A model generated the notes under the pieces. The model was given only the letters and a program-made list of their open reading frames with translations, did not search any database and was not told the DNA's origin. A DNA stretch of 15,912 nucleotides from JAUWTJ01 sp965603015 (GTDB lineage Bacteria > Pseudomonadota > Alphaproteobacteria > M2410). The stretch is from contig CBFDBJ010000081.1 in the NCBI GenBank assembly GCA_965603015.1, forward strand, positions 1 to 15,912. The letters are read 5' to 3'. Both the position numbers and the translations under genes were made by a program. Below are positions 6,734 through 13,851 of this stretch, piece after piece. How positions within the stretch are numbered: the stretch's first letter is position 1; every line of letters starts with the position of its first letter.

Positions 6734-6964
6734 TCAAGCACATGCCACCTCTGCCACTGGATTGGGACCACCAACATTCGGCGCTCGGATTCGAATCCCG
6801 GGCTCGTCGTCCCTAAAAACCCGAACACCCTCCATCATATGGCTTTCCACAGCATCAAAACCACCAACGGAATGGTGGAAAAACAGAGCCCCGAGAGACG
6901 CTTTGCCAAATCCAGGCAGAATCCCTCCGCAGAGACGGATCTCCCGCACCATTCGATGCACCAT
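6734..6964 (-). CDS. Doubtful small protein, 76 aa
   Basis: A minus-strand frame beginning with ATG 6964, preceded by GAGG at about five bases, encodes 76 residues and stops 66 bases before the small lipoprotein gene, in the same direction. Codon choice is reasonable and there is no internal rarity, but I recognise no domain. The last third (GIRIRAPNVGGPNPVAEVA) reads through a 12-base palindrome and looks more like translated structured or non-coding DNA. No signal peptide or membrane segment is seen. Weak candidate. Confidence 0.22.
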   Translation of the reverse strand: MVHRMVREIRLCGGILPGFGKASLGALFFHHSVGGFDAVESHMMEGVRVFRDDEPGIRIRAPNVGGPNPVAEVACA

Positions 6965-7076
6965 ATCGCCTCAAGTCTTTGATATGTCGGGAGGTTCTCA
7001 GCGGCACCGATTGGTGGGCGCTTGCTATGAGACTGCGTGGTGGCGGGTGCAGTCCACAGCGAACCCGTCTCCGGCC

Positions 7077-7259
7077 AATTTCCCTGTTTTTCAGGGAATT
7101 AACAGGGAAAATTCGCAATTTTGAACCAATTCCATTAAAATCACGGCGTTTAGTGCAGCAAGGTCAGTAACTTGCATGCAAATTCCCTAAAAAAATAACA
7201 GGGAATTTTTTTAGGCTAACAGGGAATTAGTTCGAGCGAACAGGGAAATTTTGCGCTAT
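7077..7259. repeat. AACAGGGAA motif cluster, including a 21-nt tandem
   Basis: An AT-rich patch in otherwise GC-rich DNA holds repeated copies of AACAGGGAA(A)TT. Direct copies start at 7101, 7197, 7218 and 7239, the last three exactly 21 bases apart with the rest of each unit diverged. Inverted copies lie at 7077-7088 (AATTTCCCTGTT) and 7181-7188 (AATTCCCT). Inverted and direct copies pair into two hairpins: TTCCCTG/CAGGGAA at 7080-7098, and AAATTCCCT/AGGGAATTT at 7180-7208. A 10-base palindrome, TTGCATGCAA, lies at 7172-7181. I associate such clusters, from memory, with alphaproteobacterial intergenic regions next to rearranged DNA; their function is unknown to me. Confidence 0.8.
7180..7212 (+). 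terminator. Terminator-like hairpin inside the repeat cluster
   Basis: A nine-base-pair stem (AAATTCCCT with AGGGAATTT) and an 11-base loop are followed by seven T residues at 7206-7212 on the plus strand. The shape is that of a Rho-independent terminator, but the stem is AT-rich and no plus-strand gene ends nearby (the last stop is at 6279). It is more likely a by-product of paired repeat copies. Confidence 0.3.
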
Positions 7260-7440
7260 TGCAGTCAAGCGCACGCATCGGTGTTCAACCATTATTGGGC
7301 AGGTCACGGCAGCCAATATTGCCAGCTGGATTACGATTGACGCTTACGGAGAAACGATGGTGATGCCGCAAGAGGGGCAATCCGGCATCAAGTTTCGTGA
7401 AGCAACCCGTCAGACGCAAACGTTGCAGGAAGTCCTTTAG

Positions 7441-7953
7441 CTGTATCCGGAGATCCGCCTCAACTACCCATGGAGATCCGACCTGGAAATTGCCCTCACA
7501 CTGATCCTGGCTCTCTTCCTCACCCTCGCGTCTGCGGTTGACTGGCGAGAGCGCAGGCTGCCTGACAGCTTGACCTTGCCGCTTGTTCTGATCGGGCTCG
7601 CTGTCGGCGCCTTTGTGCTGCATGATTTTTACGCCTCGCTGATCGGCGCGGCGGTCGGATACTTCGGGTTTGTTGTCGTTGAGATCTCCTACAAGAGACT
7701 CCGCGGTATCGGTGGCCTTGGCCGCGGCGACGCCAAACTGCTGGCAGCGGGGGGCGCATGGTGCACGGTTTGGGGTCTGCCGTGGATCCTACTCCTCTCG
7801 AGCCTGTCAGGGCTAGTCTGGGTGTTTGTTGCAAGCCGACTGAAAGGCCACAGCATTAAGGCAACAGACGCTGTCCCCTTCGGGCCCTTTCTGTCCATCG
7901 GGATCTTCCTGACCTGGCTGGCTGAGACCTTCGGCCCGGCCCTTTCCCCGTGA
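7441..7953 (+). CDS. gspO: A24-family prepilin peptidase (GspO type), start unclear
   Basis: A membrane aspartic peptidase that cuts the leader from GspG, H, I, J and K. The frame encodes up to 170 residues: ASAVDWRERRLPDSLTLPLV carries the first catalytic Asp (codon 7540-7542), and GLGRGDAKLLAAGGAW is the GxGDxK motif with the second (codon 7729-7731). AVPFGPFLSIG follows, then the last helix. It is the short, catalytic-domain-only form known in alphaproteobacteria, without the N-terminal methylase domain of classical GspO. After an in-frame TAG at 7438-7440 there is no ATG, GTG or TTG before TTG 7570, and a start there would lose the first Asp. Either a CTG (7441, 7501) or another rare start is used, or the 5' end is damaged. 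The coordinates give the open frame. It converges on the gsp operon and ends 9 bases from it. Confidence 0.8.
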   Translation: MYPEIRLNYPWRSDLEIALTLILALFLTLASAVDWRERRLPDSLTLPLVLIGLAVGAFVLHDFYASLIGAAVGYFGFVVVEISYKRLRGIGGLGRGDAKLLAAGGAWCTVWGLPWILLLSSLSGLVWVFVASRLKGHSIKATDAVPFGPFLSIGIFLTWLAETFGPALSP

Positions 7954-7962
7954 GCACAAGCG

Positions 7963-8472
7963 TTACGGCTGGCATCCCACCAACCCGGCAAGAGGCATGG
8001 TTATCCTTGGGCCCTGCCCGGCCCGCAGCTTGAGCTGTGCCTCGGGCACCAAAACACCTGAACCCGACTTCCTGCCGGTGTGGACAGTTACGGTCGCGGT
8101 GAGATCAAGGTCGTCGTTGGACAGATGAAGCTGGTGAGTTTGCCCTTGTTCCTGAATTTTCGGCGCGGCCCTGATGTCCAGTCTGATTCTGTCGCCATTG
8201 ATCACCATGAAGGCAGCGCTTTGATCAAGTCTTGAAAAAAAGACCAGCGTCGGATCATGCCGCTTCTGCCAGAGAAACAATCCACACGCGCCGTGCTCCA
8301 GTGTCTGGGGGCCAAGGGCGCCTATTTCAACTCCAGTTTCGGTTGCAAACGTCTGGGCCTTGTTTTCGTGTTTCAGGCCGTGCCCGGTTGCGCAAGCTCC
8401 GACGCCTGATACCAGGATCATCACGACCACTCGGTGAAGGGGCAGTTTAATCTTTCTGTATAAGTCCTTCAT
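7963..8472 (-). CDS. Lipoprotein at the end of the gsp operon, candidate pilotin-like
   Basis: A 169-residue protein with an N-terminal signal and lipobox VGAC (Cys27), followed by Ala, so outer-membrane sorting is likely. The mature part is mixed alpha/beta in composition with no repeats; stretches such as TLVFFSRLDQSAAFMVINGD and LDLTATVTVHTGR look like beta strands. Cys63 and Cys167 could form a disulfide. I do not recognise the family. Its ATG overlaps the gspN stop by ATGA, so it is translated with the secretion genes. Outer-membrane lipoproteins linked to type II secretion are often pilotins (GspS) that target the secretin, which makes that role a reasonable guess, but length and sequence do not confirm it. 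Confidence 0.78.
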   Translation of the reverse strand: MKDLYRKIKLPLHRVVVMILVSGVGACATGHGLKHENKAQTFATETGVEIGALGPQTLEHGACGLFLWQKRHDPTLVFFSRLDQSAAFMVINGDRIRLDIRAAPKIQEQGQTHQLHLSNDDLDLTATVTVHTGRKSGSGVLVPEAQLKLRAGQGPRITMPLAGLVGCQP

Positions 8473-9221
8473 GATCGCCCCACCTTCTTGCGCACAATGT
8501 TGCCCCGGTATTCCTGCACCAATATGCCCTCTGAAAACTGAAAGCCCAAACCTGGCAGATAGGCCTGAAGAGAAGGATCTTCAGTTTCTATTTTCGACAC
8601 GATGGTATACTTGCCGTCCGGCTCGACCCGGATTTCCAGTTCGACGACCTCAGGCCCCTTCTTCCCCGAGAATACACCAACCAGCTCCATGGCATCGCTA
8701 CACTGAAACTTTCCCTCCAGGACAGGCCCTTTCCAGGCAATCTTCGGGTGGCCCTGCACCAGCGCATCCGTCGACAGAGATCCTTCGCCGCTACGGCAAC
8801 CTGCCTTCGTCCATTCCAGTCCACCAATTTCCGCCCGGATTTTTTCTCGACCAGCGCCTGCCAGCGCCGGATGCATAGATGCAGGGTCAAACTGCAATAC
8901 TGCCACAAAGTCCTCCAGAATGATGGTGCCGGAGAGGCTTTTCCCAATGACGCCGCTCGCCACCGCATTTGGTCCATCTATTTGAGTATTAAAAAGCAGG
9001 CGACCGGTAAAAAGAGTTCCTGGCCTCAGCGCAACATCAACATCGCCAATAGCCTGACCGGCAAGAGAGACGTCGGACAGGCGCCCCGACCAGATGCTTC
9101 CGCTCGCCGACCCAATGATCACACCAGGCTGGGAGACAAGAGGTGAGACAAACGCGGCCAGCGGCATACGCCAGATCAGGAACACAAATAATATCATCAC
9201 AAACGCTACTGCTTGCTTCAT
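8469..9221 (-). CDS. gspN: Type II secretion protein GspN
   Basis: A 250-residue protein with one N-terminal membrane helix (about residues 5-25) and an extracytoplasmic, beta-rich remainder. The phrase SASGSIWSGRLSDVSLAGQA (about 38-57) is the GspN signature of a GSIWSG turn after the helix. The FTGRLLFN and FQCSDAMELVGVF stretches also fit, and Cys142 and Cys174 may form a disulfide. GspN is an accessory subunit found in some type II systems; its exact task is not settled. It overlaps gspM by ATGA upstream and the terminal lipoprotein gene by ATGA downstream. Length is normal for the family. Confidence 0.85.
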   Translation of the reverse strand: MKQAVAFVMILFVFLIWRMPLAAFVSPLVSQPGVIIGSASGSIWSGRLSDVSLAGQAIGDVDVALRPGTLFTGRLLFNTQIDGPNAVASGVIGKSLSGTIILEDFVAVLQFDPASMHPALAGAGREKIRAEIGGLEWTKAGCRSGEGSLSTDALVQGHPKIAWKGPVLEGKFQCSDAMELVGVFSGKKGPEVVELEIRVEPDGKYTIVSKIETEDPSLQAYLPGLGFQFSEGILVQEYRGNIVRKKVGRS

Positions 9222-9700
9222 GGCAGGCTCTCCGACTGACCAATAACCAGCTGCGTCGCGACAGCAGTATCGTCAGCCCCTGCCCTCACTGTGGCCTGAA
9301 GCACATGCAAACCATGGCGCTCCCTCAAGAGGAGAAGCCATTCAAAAAGCTGCCTTGTCTCCACGGCATCGATCCAGACTGTCAGCCTGTCGTCCTCACC
9401 AGGCTGGACCCGCGTTATCGCGACATCCATATCCCGGGCTGTGGCTGTGACTGTAGAGCGAACCGGACCGCTGGCAGGTCTCTCGCTTCGTCGTACCCGG
9501 AAGCTCTCAATGCGGCTCGCGCCTTCGCGGATCACCAAAAACTCCTCCCGGGCCGCTTCAAGCGAGGCCAGTCTTCGCTGCCTTTCATCGACCAGAGGCA
9601 ACGCAACAACCTGTACAAAAATGACCCCGCAAAAAGCGAATGCAAGGAACGCCAGCAACAACTTCTCTCTGAGTGTCCGGACCCGCCAAATCGTCATCAT
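9218..9700 (-). CDS. gspM: Type II secretion protein GspM
   Basis: A 160-residue bitopic membrane protein: a short cytoplasmic start, one helix at about 13-34, a charged stretch that could be coiled (about 38-60), and a small ferredoxin-like extracytoplasmic domain whose ATARDMDVAITRV and VWIDAVETRQLFEWLLLL strands fit the GspM fold. It works with GspL in the inner-membrane platform. Sequence conservation in GspM is low, so the call rests largely on size, topology and position between gspL and gspN. It overlaps both neighbours by ATGA. Confidence 0.87.
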   Translation of the reverse strand: MMTIWRVRTLREKLLLAFLAFAFCGVIFVQVVALPLVDERQRRLASLEAAREEFLVIREGASRIESFRVRRSERPASGPVRSTVTATARDMDVAITRVQPGEDDRLTVWIDAVETRQLFEWLLLLRERHGLHVLQATVRAGADDTAVATQLVIGQSESLP

Positions 9701-10860
9701 CGATCCACCTTCAGAACGACATCGCCGAGGATCAGATCACCCTCCTTCCGGGCACTGCCTTCTTCAACCTGCGCCCCAAGGGCCTCAGCAGCGCTACGGA
9801 AGCGATCCACCTCTTCATAGGACCCGTAGATAATCGTTGCCGCAATTCCCGGTTTTTCCATGTTGTACCGAAAACTTTCAATTCGGACGCCATCGACAGC
9901 GTGTACGCTTTCCATCAACAATGCAGCAGCCACCATTAAATCATCTTGTCCGGTCGCCCCTGTCTCAAGCAGATGTTGCTGCATCTGCACACCAAGATTG
10001 ATGAAGCGGCGCTCGTCCGGGAACGTCGCTCTATATAGAGCCAACGTCTCGGTCTCCAGCTCGGTCCGCATTTTTCCCAGTCGCGTGACGTCCAGCATGA
10101 TCGACCCGAACGCGGCAACCAACGCCAGAGCAACGACAGCCGCGCTCCGCCACCATAAAGCCAGAACCGGCTTCCAGTCATATTGCGCTGCGTAGGGTCC
10201 CTGCGCCAGATTGACCGGCAAACCGGACGGGTTGCGGACGTATCGCTCCATGAGATCCAGAGCGGACATCTTTGCGGACCCTTTTTTGTAATCCGGAGTG
10301 AGATCGCCACGTTTGACGAATTCCTGAAGAACAAGAGTGGCAAGCGGCGTCTCACAAGCAAACCCGAGATCCGTTCCGTTCCAGAAAAGGGTACGTGTGC
10401 CAATCTGAACTCCACCGGCCAGAGTGACCTCATCCCGGCACGCCAGAAAATCCGGCAGGAAAGTTGTAACCCGCAGTCCGGCCGTTTCCAGCTGATCCGT
10501 CCAGGACTTCATCAAACCCTGATCAACGAGACAAACCGCACGTGACTCATCTTCTTTCTGGAGACCAAAGGCCACATGCATGTCCTCCGGGTCAGATCCC
10601 AGCTCATCCTCCAGGGCATAAGGAATGATCGCGCGAATTTGTGCATCACTTCTGGCCCGCACATCAATACGACGAAAAACAGTGAACTCCCCAGGCACCA
10701 AAACGCTGACTCGGCTTTTTGAGTCAGCCAGCTTCTGAAAGTCGCCAGGCAGACTGGCCGTGCCGTGCTCAACAAGGCGTGTTGAATCCACCTCGAACAG
10801 AGCCCACGCACAAGGAAACAGATCAACACCCTGAATATAGACAACGAGATCCCGGTTCAC
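9697..10860 (-). CDS. gspL: Type II secretion protein GspL
   Basis: A 387-residue inner-membrane platform protein. The cytoplasmic part (about 1-230) has the actin-like GspL pattern: VSVLVPGEFTVFRRIDV (51-67), followed by AIIPYALEDELGSDPEDMHV (77-96), which is the typical PYxLEDxLxxDxxxxH block. One membrane helix lies at about 233-256 (LALWWRSAAVVALALVAAFG), followed by an extracytoplasmic ferredoxin-like domain. GspL recruits the ATPase GspE and pairs with GspM. The start is GTG 10860, overlapping the gspK TGA (GTGA), with GGAG four bases upstream. It is the only GTG start assigned in this operon. Confidence 0.94.
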   Translation of the reverse strand: MNRDLVVYIQGVDLFPCAWALFEVDSTRLVEHGTASLPGDFQKLADSKSRVSVLVPGEFTVFRRIDVRARSDAQIRAIIPYALEDELGSDPEDMHVAFGLQKEDESRAVCLVDQGLMKSWTDQLETAGLRVTTFLPDFLACRDEVTLAGGVQIGTRTLFWNGTDLGFACETPLATLVLQEFVKRGDLTPDYKKGSAKMSALDLMERYVRNPSGLPVNLAQGPYAAQYDWKPVLALWWRSAAVVALALVAAFGSIMLDVTRLGKMRTELETETLALYRATFPDERRFINLGVQMQQHLLETGATGQDDLMVAAALLMESVHAVDGVRIESFRYNMEKPGIAATIIYGSYEEVDRFRSAAEALGAQVEEGSARKEGDLILGDVVLKVDR

Positions 10861-11864
10861 ATCACATCTCCAACACGTCTGGACACGCGGCCAATCCGCC
10901 CGTTTTCATTGAGGACCAGCAGCGAGCGCAACGTAACAAGATTGTCCATCCAGACAACTTGCGCATCTACCGAGTAATACCGTGTACGGACCTGGACACG
11001 CGCTCTGACTTCATCCGACAGTTCAACGCCGTCAAATAGATCGAGGCGCCAGAACTCGTCAACAGTCTCAAACCCGCCATCCGGTCGCGCTGCAATGATC
11101 TGCATGGCCGATGAGACCGAAATTCTGTCTTGCAGCAGGGATACCAGCAAAGGCGCATGCCTGGTCTCCAGTGTGTTGACGTTCAATATGGAGAGTTCAT
11201 CGTCTGGCAGAGCACATACCAGAGGCAGGAGAGCCTCAACGGCATCACCTTCAAAACCCCGGACGGCGCGCACCTCTTCGACACGCGACAAAGGGCCATC
11301 AGCCGCCCGATAAGGGTGAGCAAGTCCTAGATAGTATGGGTTCTCGGCGCCTCGGGTCCTCGAATTCTGATCCGCATCCATCCAGTCCAATAAACTGCTG
11401 TTCACAATTGCAGCCTCGTAGGCGGGAACGTCCAGGGCCGCAAGCAGCACCTCGAATTCCTTGCGGGCCTCCGCGTTGTCCTGTGTCTTGCCCGAATCTT
11501 CGGTCACAATCAGACTGTTGAGATTAAAGCAGTTTCCGCCATCACGGATGCGGCCAACAATGCGGCCGCCATCAATCGGGAAATCCATTTCGCGGCGTGC
11601 CCAGAGGTCCGTCAGCAAAGATTTGCGAGGATTGATTTGCCAGCTTTGCCAGATGACCTGCCGGGCCAGATCTTCGGCACCGAGGGCGTAGAACCCGGTC
11701 TGTGCCAGAAGTCCGGCGTTGGTCGTCCGGCGGATAGCAAATCGAACATCATCAAGGAGTGATATGGCCAGAATGGACATAACAGAAACAATGAGCAGGA
11801 CCGTAATCAGAACAGCCCCGTCTTCCCGACTGGAATAGCTGGAATGTCTGGAACACTTTGTCAT
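10857..11864 (-). CDS. gspK: Minor pseudopilin GspK
   Basis: A 335-residue minor pseudopilin, the largest of the set as usual. The leader ends in REDG, cleaved before AVLITVLLIVSVMSILAISL. Position +5 of the mature helix is Thr, not Glu, which is normal for GspK and sets it apart from the others. The globular part contains DGGNCFNLNSL and LLDWMDADQNSRTRGAE, both conserved in GspK, and LSILNVNTLETRHAPLL. GspK caps the pseudopilus tip with GspI and GspJ. ATG 11864 is chosen over upstream starts because it overlaps the gspJ stop (ATGA), has GGAGG six bases upstream (11871-11875), and gives a normal leader. Confidence 0.94.
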   Translation of the reverse strand: MTKCSRHSSYSSREDGAVLITVLLIVSVMSILAISLLDDVRFAIRRTTNAGLLAQTGFYALGAEDLARQVIWQSWQINPRKSLLTDLWARREMDFPIDGGRIVGRIRDGGNCFNLNSLIVTEDSGKTQDNAEARKEFEVLLAALDVPAYEAAIVNSSLLDWMDADQNSRTRGAENPYYLGLAHPYRAADGPLSRVEEVRAVRGFEGDAVEALLPLVCALPDDELSILNVNTLETRHAPLLVSLLQDRISVSSAMQIIAARPDGGFETVDEFWRLDLFDGVELSDEVRARVQVRTRYYSVDAQVVWMDNLVTLRSLLVLNENGRIGRVSRRVGDVM

Positions 11865-12475
11865 TCGCTGCCTCCATGAAGGAGGAAGAACTGCTCTACA
11901 TCGCCAAAGACCTGGTGTTGTAGCCGCAATGACACCGCGCTCGGTACTGACATCACCGACCCCTGGGCGCGTTTGCCAGCGGGGACTTTTATCCAACGGT
12001 CCCCAATCAACCAGGCAATCTCAACGCCATCAACATTGGACAACAGAACGCGCTCTCGGCACTCTTCGCTCGCTCTGCTCCGGTCACAAGATCCTTCGGT
12101 TCTGATAATGTCTCCGGCACGCAATACATAAGTCACATCCTGAATCGCTATTCCAGCGCCCGGGGTGAGGAAGGAGACATCAAACAGTCTTGAGAGTTCA
12201 AAGAAGCGATGTTCCCCCACCGATGACGGGGTCAAATCCGCGAGCCCGGGTCTGCCGGCCGCATAATCCCCCCGCCTCACCATCTGCGCCAGGTCAGACT
12301 TGATCATGGCTCGCATAACCTCGATCTGCTGCAGGGGGTGTGATCGTTGTTCGAGAGCTTCCGCCGAGCGAATGGACATTATAAGCATCCCGGTTGCGGC
12401 AGTCGACAGTAGCCCGAAGATAAACAGAGAGACCATAACTTCCACCAGAGAGAAACCGTCAGTTCGAATGCTCAT
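11861..12475 (-). CDS. gspJ: Minor pseudopilin GspJ
   Basis: A 204-residue minor pseudopilin with a very short leader, MSIRTDG, cleaved before FSLVEVMVSLFIFGLLST, with Glu at +5. The globular part includes RPGLADLTPSS and the C-terminal LRLQHQVFGDVEQFFLL, which fit the GspJ end (a beta strand pairing into the tip complex). Two cysteines, in GSCDRSRASEECRERVLL, could form a disulfide loop. It overlaps gspI and gspK by ATGA on both sides. GspJ sits at the pseudopilus tip with GspI and GspK. Confidence 0.93.
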   Translation of the reverse strand: MSIRTDGFSLVEVMVSLFIFGLLSTAATGMLIMSIRSAEALEQRSHPLQQIEVMRAMIKSDLAQMVRRGDYAAGRPGLADLTPSSVGEHRFFELSRLFDVSFLTPGAGIAIQDVTYVLRAGDIIRTEGSCDRSRASEECRERVLLSNVDGVEIAWLIGDRWIKVPAGKRAQGSVMSVPSAVSLRLQHQVFGDVEQFFLLHGGSE

Positions 12476-12837
12476 TTTGCCCCCCGGAAACCCGACACCG
12501 TTGCGACGAGATCATCTGTCTCGGGTCGGCGTACTTCGATATCGATACGGTCGAAATCGTTGACGCCTGTCTTGGCGATCTTGCGTTGCCAGTCCCAGTC
12601 AATACCCGCCAGCTTTTCGGTCCCGGCGGTGACACCGGGTGAGGGCGATTTGACGGCCGTCAAAGCCTCGACCATATGGTTCTCCGCGACGATGCGGCCC
12701 CAGGTTCGCTCTTCAACAATCCTGATAGAACGAGTGTTGGTTTGCATTACATTGAGCAGCGCGACACCTGTGAGACTGAAAACAGCCAGCGCCACCAGCA
12801 CCTCAGTCAGGCTAAAACCATCCTCCTTGCTGGCCAT
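12472..12837 (-). CDS. gspI: Minor pseudopilin GspI
   Basis: A 121-residue minor pseudopilin. The leader MASKEDG is cut before FSLTEVLVALAVFSLTGVAL, with Glu at +5. The stretch RTWGRIVAENHMVEAL is the usual GspI AxxLAxNxxxE block, and the end (IDIEVRRPETDDLVATVSGF) matches the family's closing strands. ATG 12837 is chosen although the frame is open to 12915: it lies one base after the gspH stop, has GGAGGGG six bases upstream, and gives the family length and a proper seven-residue leader. It overlaps gspJ by ATGA. GspI initiates tip assembly with GspJ and GspK. Confidence 0.93.
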   Translation of the reverse strand: MASKEDGFSLTEVLVALAVFSLTGVALLNVMQTNTRSIRIVEERTWGRIVAENHMVEALTAVKSPSPGVTAGTEKLAGIDWDWQRKIAKTGVNDFDRIDIEVRRPETDDLVATVSGFRGAK

Positions 12838-12838
12838 C

Positions 12839-13369
12839 TCAAGCCCCTCCTGACGGGTCAGCCGGAACAGAGGTCCCGTTCTCCTGTCCACGCGTGATGG
12901 TACCTGCTTCGCCAATCCGAATCAGCACCCTGTCCTGGCCATCGGCAAATCGGACCTCAATTCGAGACGCCTCGCCCAGTGGAGAAAACCGGATCTGCGG
13001 CATGCCGGGCTGTGATCCCGAGGACAGCCCGCCGACCACATCAAGAGATATGGTCACAGCACCCGTCAGATCAACCCGGTTGAAAATACGGCTGTGCTCC
13101 AGCGGCTGCCATGTTCCCGCGACGCGCTTGCGAAACGAATAGCCGCTCTGGTCGACAAGAATGCCGGTCGGTCTGCCCGTCAGGATGCTTTCCTCTGCGG
13201 CAAACCTGGCCTTTGCCAGAAAAGCACGCGCTCTCTCATCAGCCGGAGAAATCCCTGGCGGCATTGCCAGAACAGCGACGCCGCTGACAAGGCCAATGAT
13301 CACCAGGACGACCATCAATTCGACCAGTGTAAATCCACACTCTCGGCTAGCGGGCGGCGAACTAATCAT
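12839..13369 (-). CDS. gspH: Minor pseudopilin GspH
   Basis: A 176-residue minor pseudopilin. The leader ends in RECG, cut before FTLVELMVVLVIIGLVSGVA, with Glu at +5. The stretch RFAAEESILTGRPTGILV is the GspH block (xxEAxxxGxxxGL). The C-terminal strands include IRFSPLGEASRIEVRFADG, a typical GspH FxPxGxxxxxxxxL pattern. The last 20 or so residues are Gly/Ser/Pro-rich and probably disordered. ATG 13369 overlaps gspG by 8 bases. A GGAAGG directly abuts the start, closer than usual. GspH is thought to link the tip to the GspG shaft. Confidence 0.92.
   Translation of the reverse strand: MISSPPASRECGFTLVELMVVLVIIGLVSGVAVLAMPPGISPADERARAFLAKARFAAEESILTGRPTGILVDQSGYSFRKRVAGTWQPLEHSRIFNRVDLTGAVTISLDVVGGLSSGSQPGMPQIRFSPLGEASRIEVRFADGQDRVLIRIGEAGTITRGQENGTSVPADPSGGA
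12844..12850 (-). promoter_or_regulatory. Ribosome binding site fixing the gspI start
   Basis: The minus strand reads GGAGGGG, six bases, then ATG at 12837. It lies inside the 3' end of gspH and decides for the shorter gspI over longer in-frame openings. Confidence 0.75.
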
Positions 13370-13832
13370 CCTTCCAGTTCCCTATGTCCTTATCTTTACC
13401 TTCACCACCCGTTTTCCCATCCGCACCAAGAGAGTAAATGTCCATGATACCTTTCTCACCCGGATAAAGGAACTGATACGGATTGCGCCACGGGTCAAGA
13501 GGAAGGCGCTTGATGTAACCGCCGCTGCGGTAATGGTCCGCCTGACGCAGTCCGCTCGGCCGGGTCAAGAGAGCATCCAGTCCTTCTTGCGTCGTCGGAT
13601 AGGACATAAGATCCATGCGATAGAGCTCGAGTGCCTGCTCGAGAACACTGATGTCCGCCCGCGCTTTTTCCACCATTGCCCGGTCCTGGCTGGGCAACAC
13701 ATTCATGACCACCACGGTCGCCAGAAGCCCGATGATCACAATTACGACCATGAGTTCAACGAGCGTGAAGCCCTCCTCCGCACGATCCTTGTCTTGTTGT
13801 CTTTTCAGGTTGTCGTAAAAATTCTCAAACAT
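13362..13832 (-). CDS. gspG: Major pseudopilin GspG
   Basis: A 156-residue major pseudopilin, the main shaft subunit. The leader (about 21 residues, charged, ending in AEEG) is cut before FTLVELMVVIVIIGLLATVV, with Glu at +5. The block YPTTQEGLDALL is diagnostic of GspG. The calcium-binding end, YSLGADGKTGGEGKDKDIGNW, has the conserved aspartates; GYIKRLPLDPWRNPY precedes it. ATG 13832 is chosen over TTG 13865 because it clears gspF (19 bases apart) and gives a normal precursor; AAGGA lies only two bases upstream. The leader is longer than the six to eight residues common elsewhere. It overlaps gspH by 8 bases. Confidence 0.96.
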   Translation of the reverse strand: MFENFYDNLKRQQDKDRAEEGFTLVELMVVIVIIGLLATVVVMNVLPSQDRAMVEKARADISVLEQALELYRMDLMSYPTTQEGLDALLTRPSGLRQADHYRSGGYIKRLPLDPWRNPYQFLYPGEKGIMDIYSLGADGKTGGEGKDKDIGNWKDD

Positions 13833-13851
13833 GGTCCTTGATCTTTCGTCT

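Larger units (their letters stand above)
6668..7440. other. Spacer of about 0.77 kb without a convincing gene
   Basis: No plus-strand frame here looks coding. On the minus strand only a doubtful 76-residue frame (6734-6964) has a start with a passable ribosome binding site. The left part holds two short palindromes: GTGCTCAAGCAC (6730-6741) and GGATTCGAATCC (6787-6798). The right part, from about 7077, is AT-rich and carries the AACAGGGAA motif cluster. From 7261 to 7437 a plus-strand frame in phase with the peptidase runs to a TAG at 7438 without resembling any family I know. The mix suggests old insertion or deletion events rather than a working gene. Confidence 0.55.

Noticed and set aside
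6720..6813. Possible tRNA gene
   Set aside because: A T-loop-like TTCGAAT is present, but its stem has an A-C closing mismatch on either strand, and no 7-bp acceptor, D-arm or anticodon arm of proper spacing can be found.
6666..7124. Plus-strand open frame of 152 codons in the spacer
   Set aside because: Composition is low in hydrophobic core residues and rich in Ser, Pro and Arg, there is no ribosome binding site or recognisable domain, and it runs into the AACAGGGAA repeat cluster.
7077..7259. CRISPR array
   Set aside because: The repeated core is only 9-12 bases, units are 21 bases at most, copies occur in both orientations, and no cas gene is in the window.
7285..7623. Minus-strand open frame of 112 codons over the peptidase 5' region
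   Set aside because: The part over the peptidase is antisense to a conserved coding sequence; the remainder shows no family and no ribosome binding site.
7930..8010. Shared terminator between the convergent peptidase gene and the gsp operon
   Set aside because: Only nine bases separate the two stop codons. Nearby GC-rich stems lie inside coding sequence and none is followed by a T run on either strand.
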